NCBI RefSeq assembly: GCF_910594005.1
Contig: NC_057815.1
Coordinates: 78,849,552 to 78,913,551 of the forward strand
Direction: 5' to 3'
Origin: Cervus elaphus
Lineage: Eukaryota > Chordata > Mammalia > Artiodactyla > Cervidae
Length of the DNA: 64,000 nt
Shown: in pieces, positions 55,305-64,000 of the stretch
Position numbering within the stretch: position 1 is the first letter of the stretch
Layout: each line of letters opens with the position of its first letter
Notes under the pieces: generated by a model
Told to the model about the DNA's origin: nothing
The model's input: the letters and a program-made list of their open reading frames with translations, nothing else
Databases searched by the model: none
Translations under genes and position numbers: made by a program

Positions 55305-55690
55305 CACTGTGGGTCCTGGAGTTAAATCTGGGTTTGAGTCCTGCATGCATGCCGAGTGGCTTTAGTCGTGTCTGACTCTTTGCAACCCTTTGGACTGTAG
55401 CCCACTAGACTCCTCTGTCCATGGGATTCTCCAGGTGAGAATACTGGAGTGGGTTGCCATGCCCTCTTCCAAGGGATCTTCCCAACCCAGGGATCGAACC
55501 TGCATCTCCTGTGGCTCCTGCATTGCAGGCGGAATCTTGACCACTGAGCCACCCAGAAGCCTGGGTTCGAGTCCTGCCCCTCATCAATTATGTGGCAATT
55601 GACAACACTCTGAACCTCAGGTTTCTTATCTTTAAGGCAGAGTAATAATACCTAGGTGCAGGGTTGTGTAAGTATTACCAGATCAAGTGT
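55305..55690 (+). repeat. MIR SINE split by a Bov-tA
   Basis: Left TAAATCTGGGTTTGAGTCCTG, right CAATTGACAACACTCTGAACC and TAAGGCAGAGTAATAATACC; the two halves join at the SINE target duplication. Confidence 0.75.
55344..55560 (-). repeat. Bov-tA SINE nested in MIR, 16-bp target duplication
   Basis: Flanked by CTGGGTTTGAGTCCTG (55328-55343) and CTGGGTTCGAGTCCTG (55561-55576). Confidence 0.96.
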
Positions 55691-55694
55691 GGAA

Positions 55695-56715
55695 TAACTG
55701 ACAGGGAGCAGTATTAGACCCTGGACCTCTCCTGTCCTCATTCAGCCCAAACTTTGTTCCAGCTGTGCTTGAGAAATGCTTCCAGCTGCCTTTGGAAGAT
55801 GCTCATTCCATTTCTGGGCAAAATATTAGCCAATAAGATCGCATTTAATTTGGTGGGGAGGGGACACCAAAGTGCTGACACCCACCTGCTTGCTGGACCA
55901 ACTGTTGCCAGGCATACACGGCAGCCGGGGATGTTCCGGGAAGCTTGGCTGCTGCAGAAGCTGGTGAAAACGAGTCGGCCGACGCGCTCCAGGCCTGTCT
56001 TTACTTGCTTGCTGACAGGCAGTCTCCAAGGCTGCTTGTCTCAGCAGGATCTGCCTCTTCCTGCCTTTGGTGCTGACAGTTGGCATGAGGCTGGAGGAGG
56101 AGATGGTATTTCCCTCCCTCTTGGGGAGAAGCACTCCTTTTCAGTGCTATTTCCTGGTCTCAGAGTGTAGAAAGACCCTTAGGGGCAATTTAATGCAGTA
56201 GCTTCCATCTCATTCTGGAAATTTTGAAGTTCCTCAGGCTCCACTGCTTCCCCCAGAAGCCCAGGCTTGGAATTTCCTGGTTGTGGAGGGATTGGGGCTG
56301 GGGGACCAGCTTTTGAATACATGAAGTGCCCACCCCTCAGTCATATTGGGATGTTCAATCCTCTTATCTCCCCCAAATACCTTTAATTACCTTTAACTGC
56401 TTAGTTCTGTTCGCCTCTATAAAGAAAGGAAGATCCGGCCCCTCCTAGCCGCACCTCAGAAGTGACTAAAACTTCTGCATCTTTTAATAGGAGTGTTCGC
56501 CTTTGTGTCAGCTTCTCATTTTGCTTTTAGTTTCTTAAGAGTGTGGTTGCAGACTGCTGTTTGTGCTGAAACAAGACTATCAAAACACAAACAATTGTTC
56601 ATAGTGTAAATACATTATAAATCAGAACCCAGGGGTCCCCTTGGTATATGGGAGAACTGGTACTGGTCATCCAGGGTGTTTTGTTTTTTTTTTTAATCTT
56701 CCTGTGGGAGAAGGA
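55695..56715. other. CD44 intron 1, no recognised element
   Basis: ORFs at 55754-56170 and 55826-56134 oppose each other; no domain seen. Confidence 0.4.
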
Positions 56716-56719
56716 AAAA

Positions 56720-56980
56720 AATTAACATTTACTGAACACTTGTTATGAACCAAACTCAACGCTGATGCTTTCCCGTGAGTTTATTATCTAACTCACATAA
56801 ACCTCTCTTTGAGGTGTGCAGCAAATATCCGTTCAGTAAATGAATGACTGCATTTCCTCAGAGCCATTTTATAGGCTGAGAAACTGAGACTCATAAAGAT
56901 GAAGTAACTTGCCCAAGAAGGCTCTGCTGTCATGTGGTGGGGCTGGAATTCAATCCACTCCCTCTAATACCACACCAGCG
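56720..56980 (-). repeat. MIR SINE
   Basis: AGAAACTGAGACTCATAAAG, GTAACTTGCCCAAGAAGGC and CTGGAATTCAATCCACTC. Confidence 0.82.
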
Positions 56981-56984
56981 TTCC

Positions 56985-57730
56985 CACTCAGTCTTATGGG
57001 GCCCATCCTATCCTCCCAATCTCCAGAACTGGAGGTCTTAAAGCTTCAAGGCGTCTCCTTTTCCTGAGAATCTGGGTTTTTCTGGCTCCTTGAAAATGAA
57101 CGGTCTTGAAACGATTTAGTACTACTGAGAGTCATCCTTGGGAAAGCAGGTGGCGGGAACCTCCCTCTTTGCTCTCTGCCCTGGCAGGGGGACCTTCGAG
57201 ACCACCAGAGATCAGGGAGTCAATTGAGAGTGGGCGTCTCGACTTCCAGGGGTGCAGGTGGGATCTGCTCGAAAGCACCACACTGGAGGATTGTCTCACA
57301 GCTAAAGAATGGTCTGAGTTGGCACGCGATGCTGAAATTTGCTACAGGGAGCACTGGGGCTGTTTGTAATAATTTAGGAGTAGTCTCTCTAAGGGAATCC
57401 GCGATCCTGCTGTGCTTCTCTTAATTGAAACCATTCTCTCCCTCCGACTTCGATGGGGCAGGTTCTAGTCTCTGTGGGCTGGAAGGCGTTTAGTTGGTGT
57501 AATCGGAGAGCAGGATGCTGGTAACACTCTTGTTTTGTCTATTATTTCTTTTTGTTGGCCGCTCCAGCCTGCTTGACGCAGCCATCACACCACCGCTGCC
57601 TTGATTCCGGAGGGAAATACCACAACCCTGCAGGCAAGAGGGAGCCACTTGGGTTTAGAGAACAAGTTTGAAAGAAACATAGACTTGTCCTTCTAAAGGC
57701 AGAGCCTTAGGTTGGCCAAGGGACCTAGAG
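56985..57730. other. CD44 intron 1, no recognised element
   Basis: Nothing recognised. Confidence 0.4.
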
Positions 57731-57734
57731 ACTA

Positions 57735-57960
57735 CCAAAGCCAACTTCTTCCTGGGTCTGATAAAGAAACTGAAGCCTTACTGATGAGAACTGATGGCTT
57801 ATTAGTAAGAAGTCAAACTCCAGATCCCAGGTCACTGGACTCTAATGCATTTCCACAAACCAAAGAAACATCTATTGGGCACCATACTGTGAATCAGACA
57901 TCACGGATATAAAGATGAACAAGGAATGGTCCCAGTGGAACCCATTTTGATTCTATGGGT
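57735..57960 (-). repeat. MIR/L2-like remnants
   Basis: AAGAAACTGAAGCCTTACTGA followed by CAAACTCCAGATCCCAGGTC, then an L2-like CTATTGGGCACCATACTG patch. Confidence 0.45.
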
Positions 57961-58007
57961 TACTATCACTTGAGGCAGACTTCTTCCAAGAATAGTGTTC
58001 TATAAAT

Positions 58008-58108
58008 AGTGTCTGTCTATCCATCTATCCATTCATCTATCTGATGATTTCTTCCTTCCTTCTTTTCTGTCTTTCCCTCTTCCTTCTTTCTTTCCTTCCT
58101 ATCTGTCA
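58008..58108. repeat. CTAT/CTTC pyrimidine microsatellite
   Basis: CTGTCTATCCATCTATCCATTC then TTCCTTCCTTC runs. Confidence 0.8.
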
Positions 58109-58299
58109 ATTGTACATATTGTATAGAGTGGGGGCTTGTGTATCTGAATAATTAGGCTCCTGGCTCCTAACTGGGGTCTTGAGTGGCTGTTATCAGTGAT
58201 ACAGTGAATGGCTGGCCAGTTTATCAAGAATTGTCAGAGCAGAATTAGCCTTAAATACACTCTAATCTATAAGGTGATTGTCTAATATTAATCAAATCC

Positions 58300-58440
58300 C
58301 AGTCACTTGACTAAGAGTCAGGTACTTTGCTACCTGTTTCAAGTGCATGTCTTCATTTACACTTAAAAGCACCCCATGAGGGAGTTACCATCTTTTCTTT
58401 ACTAAGGAAGAAATGAGGCTGAAAGGTTAAGAAATCATGG
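58300..58440 (-). repeat. MIR SINE
   Basis: AGCACCCCATGAGGGAGTTACC then GAAATGAGGCTGAAAGGTTAA. Confidence 0.65.
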
Positions 58441-58444
58441 TGTG

Positions 58445-59035
58445 CCTAATATTCTATAGGACCCCAAGCTGGGCTTTGGACCTAAGTCTCTCTAATGTGA
58501 AAGACTTATGAGCTTGGTTGCTGTAGCATCTTACAGTACCATGGGAGTGATTTCTCCATCACCTTAGTAACTGTAAACTCCGAGAGGCTGAAGATGCAGG
58601 GAGATTCTTGTAAGTCTTCAGGGCTGGTGTGTGGACTTATCACAGTTGCAGTCTGATGGGCTGCTCTGTCACACTGATTTGCCTCCTTCAAGTTCAGACA
58701 AAGACCCAGAATGGGTGTCTGTAGCCCACTTCCATCAACTCTGTACCCAGCTTATGGCTCAAGTGGACACTGAAGCTGGCTCATTCAGCTTCCTTGGCCT
58801 TTGCCTGCCAAGTTTCCTGTGTTTATCCTAAGTCTGCATTCTAGGGATATCTTGTCATGGACCCTGGAAGGCAAAGATGAGTTCCAAACATGATTTAATC
58901 TCTCTCTGTGTATAGGTGTTTTCTTTCGTCAGGTATCTGATCTCACCAAGAGGCCCACAATAAATAAGGAAAATATACCCAACAGCTTCAGAAAAGAGAG
59001 CCTCAGACCACACAGACTGCCGGAAGAGGCAGCCT
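58445..59035. other. CD44 intron 1, no recognised element
   Basis: Nothing recognised. Confidence 0.4.
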
Positions 59036-59039
59036 GTTT

Positions 59040-59195
59040 ATCTTTTATTTTTGTGTAGTGCTGTCACTACCCCATTGCCTTATTTATATTCTAAGCATTT
59101 CCCTGCGTGACTGTCTTGTTTCCCCACACTAGAGCATAAGCTGTTTCAGGGCAGGGACTTTGTGTATCCTCAGCTCCCAGGATCGTATCTTCTAG
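59040..59195 (+). repeat. L2 LINE 3' end
   Basis: CCCCACACTAGAGCATAAGC, GTTTCAGGGCAGGGACTTTG. Confidence 0.7.
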
Positions 59196-59199
59196 AAGG

Positions 59200-59820
59200 C
59201 GCTTTGAATGTATGCCTTGCACCGTGCCCTAGGGAGACCAACAGTGACCTGAGAGGCACAGATTTCGTAAGAAGAGTTCTTGTCATGCTCATCCTAGTGC
59301 TTCTAGAATGCCCCTCAAATGTCCGTGGTGAAAGGCGTTTAGGCCTTCACCTAGTGGGGTCTCTTTCCGTGTCCAACGACCATTTATTTGAAGGAAAATC
59401 CAGATCTAATTATTTTCTTTGACAGCTTGGCAGAAGGGTCATTTGTAACCTTCTCTGTTTCCAAGCCTCCTGGCTTTTTTGTGTGAGCCATGTTCCTTAA
59501 GAGCGGGAAGTTATGTTTGGCCCACACCGGCTACACATGAAATGGTAAAGATTTTGGTCCAAACTCTGTGGCTTGAGTCGGATTTAAAAGCTTGTCAGGA
59601 ATGAGCTCTCTGGAGCCTGGCATTTGCATCTGGCATCTGTGGTTACAGATGAGATTTCAGAGATTGAAAGCTCAGGAAGAGGTATGAATTACAAGCTCTT
59701 AGCTCACAGGGCAATTGGAACCGTACTGATCCTAGAAATCTTCTGGCCCAGATTTTTAAAAATATCCCCATGATCCAGCGTCTCCCTTTGTAGGATTTCT
59801 GTTTTGAAATGTTTGTATAA
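59200..59820. other. CD44 intron 1, no recognised element
   Basis: Nothing recognised. Confidence 0.4.
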
Positions 59821-59821
59821 A

Positions 59822-60317
59822 TCTTTTTTTTTTTTATTGGAGTGTAATTTCTTTACAATGTTGTGTTAGTTTCTATTGTATAACTAAATGAATCAGTTAC
59901 ATGTATACATATATTCCCTCCCTCTTGGACCTCCCTCCATCCCCCCTGCCTCCCAATCCCAACCATCTAGGTCATCACAGAGCACAGAGCTGAGCTCCTT
60001 GTGTTATATGGCAGCTTCTCAATAGCTATCTACTTTACACATTGCAGTGTATATACGTCAATTCTAATCTCTCAATCCATCCTACCCTCCCCTTCTCCTC
60101 TGTGTCCACATGTCCGTTCTCTATGCCTGTGTCTCTATTCCTGCCCTGCAGATAAGTTCATTTGGACCATTTTTTTAGATTCCACATTATGTATTAATGT
60201 ATGATATTTGTTTTTATCTTTCTGACTTACTTCGCTCTGTGTGACAGAGTCTAGGTCCATCCACATCTCTACAAAAGACTCAATTTTGTTCCTTTTTATG
60301 GCTGAGTAATATTCCAA
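59822..60317 (-). repeat. L1 LINE 3' end, ruminant type, antisense
   Basis: Starts in a T-run, then TTATTGGAGTGTAATTTCTTT, TCATCACAGAGCACAGAGC, CTTACTTCGCTCTGTGTGAC and GCTGAGTAATATTCC. Confidence 0.93.
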
Positions 60318-60319
60318 AA

Positions 60320-60880
60320 GCGTCTGGAGAATGAATAATGGTCAGGTTCTTGAACTGCAAAGGAGACTGATTCACATGGGTGCACACACACCGCTCTTCA
60401 CTTTAGCATCTGAGAGAGAGAAACATAATCTATGAGAAGAGAGAATGACTGAGTCACAAAAACACGACCTGATGATTTCCAAGCCCTCCTAATTCAAAAT
60501 CAGTGGAAATCTAGAATTCTCCTTGGTCACTTTAATACTTGTTGTTATCAATACATGCTTTTGTAGCTGCATCAGTTCACTGCTGTTGTATTTGAAGAGG
60601 AAAGGGGCAACCTAAAGGCCTGGTTCTTGTTCTATCTCAGTCCACGTAAAGGTGCCAGGCTGCCTGACCCCTTAATAGTGCAAACTTGGACAAATTATTT
60701 TCTTCTTTTTGGACATCATAAGAGTCTGTATTCCAAGTACCAAAATTCAGAAATAAGAAAAACGGGTAAAATGTCAACAATTAAATATTAAAATGTCAAT
60801 TAATTAAATGTTTAATTTGACATAATTAACTTATAGAGGCAACTTACGTTTAATTATATAAATAAATGAATAGGAAAAGA
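60320..60880. other. CD44 intron 1, AT-rich tail part
   Basis: AP-1 heptamer at 60450-60456; AT-rich stretch of TTAAT motifs at 60770-60880. Confidence 0.4.
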
Positions 60881-60884
60881 ACAA

Positions 60885-61035
60885 GTTTTTTAACCTCTCA
60901 AAACTGTAGTTTTCTTATCTGTAATAAGGTCTGATATAGGTAATAGTCCTTATATTATACACTTGTTGTGGGAATTAAATGAGACAATCAGTGTGAAGCA
61001 CTTAGCACACAGTAGGTACTCCATTAGTGGTAATG
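60885..61035 (+). repeat. MIR SINE
   Basis: TTTTCTTATCTGTAATAAGG, TGTTGTGGGAATTAAATGAG and AAGCACTTAGCACACAGTAG. Confidence 0.85.
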
Positions 61036-61229
61036 TCACAGAGGAGCCCAGCCAGAGGTCTAGCAGTAGGACCTGTCCCAACCACACCCAACAGGGTCCT
61101 TGCATTTCCAGCCCCTAGTGTGAGAGTTTCTGTGCCCCAAGCAGAGGGGCGTGGCTTTGGTAAACATCTAAAGTAACTCATGTCAGAGGCCAGGTGTAAT
61201 TCCAGCGTTTGGCTTGTGACCATGCCAGT

Positions 61230-61370
61230 TTCACAGTCGAATGTTGAGTCAGTTGTGCTCTGAACCTCACTTGTTTCATCTGCAAAATGGAGTTGATGAT
61301 TTGACCTCTCAAAGCCGTTCTGGGGTTCCCATGGTAGGACACTGTTACCACACCTAGATTAATGTCCGAC
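61230..61370 (+). repeat. MIR-like SINE
   Basis: CACTTGTTTCATCTGCAAAAT then GGAGTTGATGATTTGACC. Confidence 0.6.
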
Positions 61371-61374
61371 ACCA

Positions 61375-62310
61375 AAAAGCAGCTCCATAGATTCCAGAAT
61401 CTTTTCTTCATCCCTTGAAAGGATGCTGGAAGAGATAGGGTCAAGGAATTCAAATCCAAGTTGGAGATACCCCAGCCTGGGCAGTCCTGCTGGGCTCTGC
61501 GGGAACTGGTGCTGGCCTTCTGTTCCGCTCACCCTGGATGGCTCTACCTTGGAGGACAGCAGCTTCACCTCAGTTTCTGGATCTGTCAATCCTCTCGAGT
61601 CCATTGCTGATCAGCTCCCATCACTGTAGATTAGATTTGGAAAGGCAGACTTAGCTATCTTCTCTCCACAGGGTGAACCAGGACCAACCTTTAAGGAGAG
61701 CTTTACATTGCAAGATATTTTTATTCTTGAGACTGATGAGAGCATTTTTTTTAAAATTACTAAGCTTGGATCATTTATAAAGCATTTTATACAATGCATT
61801 TCATTTGGGCTGCAGCCTTCGAGCTGCAGAGCCTTGTACTAATGACTTAGCGCTGTGACCCTCTGCTTTCACAGCTGTCTTGGGGGTGACTCACCCTCTT
61901 AGGGTGCTTTGGAGCCCCTGGCACAGAGGATGTCTTGCCCAGCAGTGGTTATCATCGCTATTATGGGCCCCTAGTGCAGTGGTTTCCTGAGTGTTCCATG
62001 CAGCTTCCTAAAGCGTTGTGGAGGGTATCAGGACCCTTGGTGGGGTGGGGTAGGGGCTGGGCAAGAATGAGCCACTGTTGGATCTAGGGTCTTGACCTCT
62101 TCATCCTCACTCCAGCTCCCACGGAAGCACCTCTGCTTCCCTCCATTCTTAAATATTGTGGTTCTGCCTAAGACATCATTGGGAGGAGAAGGGAAGGTAA
62201 AGTATGAAAACCATCACCCTTCTGTCTGAATGCTGTCTTCGCCTTTGCTGGCTGACACCCAAGATGGAAAGGTCAGAACCACAGATAATGGGGAAAATCA
62301 GAATACCTCG
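61375..62310. other. CD44 intron 1, no recognised element
   Basis: AP-1 heptamer at 61887-61893 and the G-quadruplex motif at 62042-62061. Confidence 0.4.
62042..62061 (+). other. G-quadruplex motif in CD44 intron 1
   Basis: G-runs of 4, 4, 4 and 3 separated by T, TA and CT within 20 bp. Confidence 0.65.
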
Positions 62311-62314
62311 AAAA

Positions 62315-62475
62315 TCTGAGTTGAGGTCTGGGTTTTATTCAAATTCTGTAAGACTTAGGAGTCTCTGAATCTCTTGCTCCTTAGTTTCTTCATCTGTGAA
62401 ATGGGGCCATAGTACCTACCTGATGGGCCTCACAAGACTGCTTTTGGATGTGGAAATGCTTCATAATTGGAGCTG
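62315..62475 (+). repeat. MIR SINE
   Basis: TTTCTTCATCTGTGAAATGG, GGCCATAGTACCTACCTGATG. Confidence 0.82.
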
Positions 62476-62639
62476 GAAAGACCCCACCAGAGTGATATTA
62501 CTGACACCTGTGCTTTGATCCACCTGTTCTGCTGGGGTTGGAGCCTGTATGCGTCTTAATATTAAGATTTTTGAAAAGTGTTCTGAGATGTTCATACCAC
62601 CCCAGGTGTGCATCTGGCGCCTCCCTGCTTTATTCTGCT

Positions 62640-62765
62640 AGCTCAAGCATTTCCTAACTCCTCCATTCATCCTGGGAGGCAGGAAGTTTAGGCATGAACC
62701 AGAGATGGAGAGTGATTTATTCAAGGCCACGCAGCTCACGATGAACAGGATTTAGGCTAGAACCC
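62640..62765 (-). repeat. MIR-like SINE
   Basis: TTATTCAAGGCCACGCAGCTC then AACAGGATTTAGGCTAGAAC. Confidence 0.55.
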
Positions 62766-62887
62766 CTTCGCCCTTCTCCCAGATGGGGCCCTACAGGTCA
62801 TCTGCGTGTCAGTGACTCACTAACCCTCCCGAAAAACAGCTGTTCTCTGTGAGTGACAGTCTCAGCCCACCTCAGCTCTCATCAAGT

Positions 62888-63103
62888 GTGCTATGCTGTG
62901 TTTAGTCGCTCAGTCGTGTCTGACTCTTTGTAACCCCATGGACTGAACCCCGCCAGGCACATCTGTCCATGGCGTCCTCCAGGCAAGAATACTGGCACGG
63001 GTTGACACGCCCTCCTCCAGGGGGTCTTCCCAACCCAAGGGATTGAACCCAGGTCCCCCGTACTGCAGGCGATTCTTCACTGTGTGAGCCGTCAGAGAAG
63101 CCC
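62888..63103 (-). repeat. Bov-tA SINE, full length (part of a compound SINE)
   Basis: Reverse copy ending GAGCCGTCAGAGAAGCCC, directly joined to a half copy. Confidence 0.93.
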
Positions 63104-63222
63104 AAGAATGCTGGAGTGGGGAGCCTAGCCCTTCTCCAGGGGATCTTCCCGACCCAGGAATCCAGCCGGGGTTTCCTGCATTGTAGGCGGATTCTTCACC
63201 AGCTGAGCTACTAGGGAAGCCC
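63104..63222 (-). repeat. Bov-tA SINE, 5' half (second part of a compound SINE)
   Basis: Head plus start of body only; junction and body variant match the element at 576-698. Confidence 0.9.
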
Positions 63223-63224
63223 CT

Positions 63225-64000
63225 CGTGAAGTACTCCCCTCAAAATAAAACCAGCCAGTTCCTCAAAGATCCGGTTCCAGACCTGAGCCAGAGCTGTACC
63301 TGAACTAGATAGGTGATATAACTGTAACTAGCCACCCCCCCCCCAAGTATATATAGTTATGAAACAAAGTAGGACCTCTCTTTTTTTTTTTCTACTTGCA
63401 ACAGGAAAAAAAAACCCCATGTGGGCTCCTGAGATACTTTTTCATTTGTTTTTAACCACATCCTGGGTTTGTGTTAGTCAGTCTGTTAAACAGATATGAT
63501 CCAAAAAAGAAGAAAACAGAAGAAAACAAAGGGCTTAGGCCCAGAGCATTTTCTGGTCACCATGGCAACATGTAGGGGTACACGCTGTGGTTTCTCTCCC
63601 TCAGCTGTCTTCCCGGAGACTCACTCATCAAAAACCACTTAGCCTCACAGAACTGGGTACTGAGGTGACAGTTCTGGGACACACTTTCTTTGGCTAGAAA
63701 GACTGTTGGATCCAGGATCAGGAGTGGGGGCCTAAGCAGACCTTCCCACCCTCTCCTCTCCCCCAGTTCCCATCCTTCCACCAGGAGGCAGGGGTGGGGG
63801 CTCTTTCTTTAGACTCTGTACAAACAAGCTAAGAGCTTCATGGGGTTGGTCCTTTGGAGGCCTAGACTGAAGGGTCAGGGTAGTGGCTGAGAGCCCTTGG
63901 ACTCGCCTCTGACAGAGCAGATGTGATAGGTCCTTGTGGGTTCAGTGTTGGCTGCCATGACAGGCTCCTTGGACAGAAGGCTGAGAGGCCAGGGGATAGA
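63225..64000. other. CD44 intron 1, end of window
   Basis: A C-run near 63334-63344 and T- and A-runs near 63380-63415; no exon recognised. Confidence 0.4.

Larger units (their letters stand above)
34065..64000 (+). other. CD44: CD44 intron 1 (5' part, continues beyond window)
   Basis: Begins with donor GTGAGT at 34065. I searched all frames for the CD44 exon 2 product (start of the Link domain) and saw none, so the intron continues past the window; human intron 1 is also tens of kilobases long. Content is ordinary intronic DNA with SINEs, L1, BovB, MIR, L2, microsatellites and G-rich motifs listed separately. Confidence 0.9.

Noticed and set aside
34065..64000. Search for CD44 exon 2 or variant exons
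   Set aside because: No frame on the + strand shows the start of the Link domain or any variant-exon product I recognise; exon 2 is presumed beyond the window.
1..64000. CRISPR arrays, operons, prophage or other prokaryotic systems
   Set aside because: All repeats are transposon-derived or microsatellites, and the sequence is clearly mammalian.

Overview
This is nuclear DNA from a ruminant, almost certainly a bovid (cattle or a close relative). The sign is the dense set of ruminant-specific retroposons: Bov-tA SINEs (tRNA-like head plus Bov-A body), free Bov-A units and BovB (RTE-type) LINE fragments on both strands. Older mammal-wide repeats (MIR, L2, L1, MER5, MER20, hAT fossils, MaLR-type LTRs) are mixed in. 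No operons, bacterial signals or CRISPR arrays are visible.

The only protein-coding exon I can support is exon 1 of CD44, the hyaluronan receptor, on the + strand. Its ATG is at 33998 and the coding part ends at 34064 at a GT splice donor. It encodes a 20-residue signal peptide followed by Q-I and the first base of a split codon. A CpG-rich promoter and 5'UTR surround it (about 33560-34400), with an exact EGR1/Sp1-type GC box, AP-1-like sites and an internal AATAAAA element. The remaining 29.9 kb (34065-64000) is the first part of CD44 intron 1. I see no exon 2, so it presumably lies beyond the window.

Layout: 1-33.5 kb is the upstream intergenic flank, rich in repeats. It includes nested insertions (BovB in L1 at 20.6-23.3 kb, a hAT element in an LTR at 11.7-12.4 kb, Bov-tA in BovB at 26.2-27.5 kb), an AT-rich 73-bp tandem repeat at 10.5-10.7 kb and a perfect 21-bp inverted repeat at 7.57 kb. 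At 30.33-30.44 kb, about 3.6 kb upstream of the CD44 ATG, a strong G-quadruplex motif sits beside two exact AP-1 sites and a near-consensus NF-kB site; this is the best enhancer candidate. A degenerate TGGA microsatellite fills 32.7-33.2 kb. Intron 1 holds further SINEs, a BovB inserted into a MER20 (40.1-41.2 kb), a hAT element with an intact target duplication (44.4 kb), two G-quadruplex motifs and at least eleven exact AP-1 heptamers.

No obviously new gene system was found. The most notable observations are the CD44 upstream regulatory cluster, the perfect inverted repeat at 7568-7621, the 51-bp segment shared by positions 19968 and 21001, and the dated stacking of transposons. Other open reading frames in the window are repeat-derived or chance. 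Repeat family names were assigned by eye from remembered consensus features, not by a database search.
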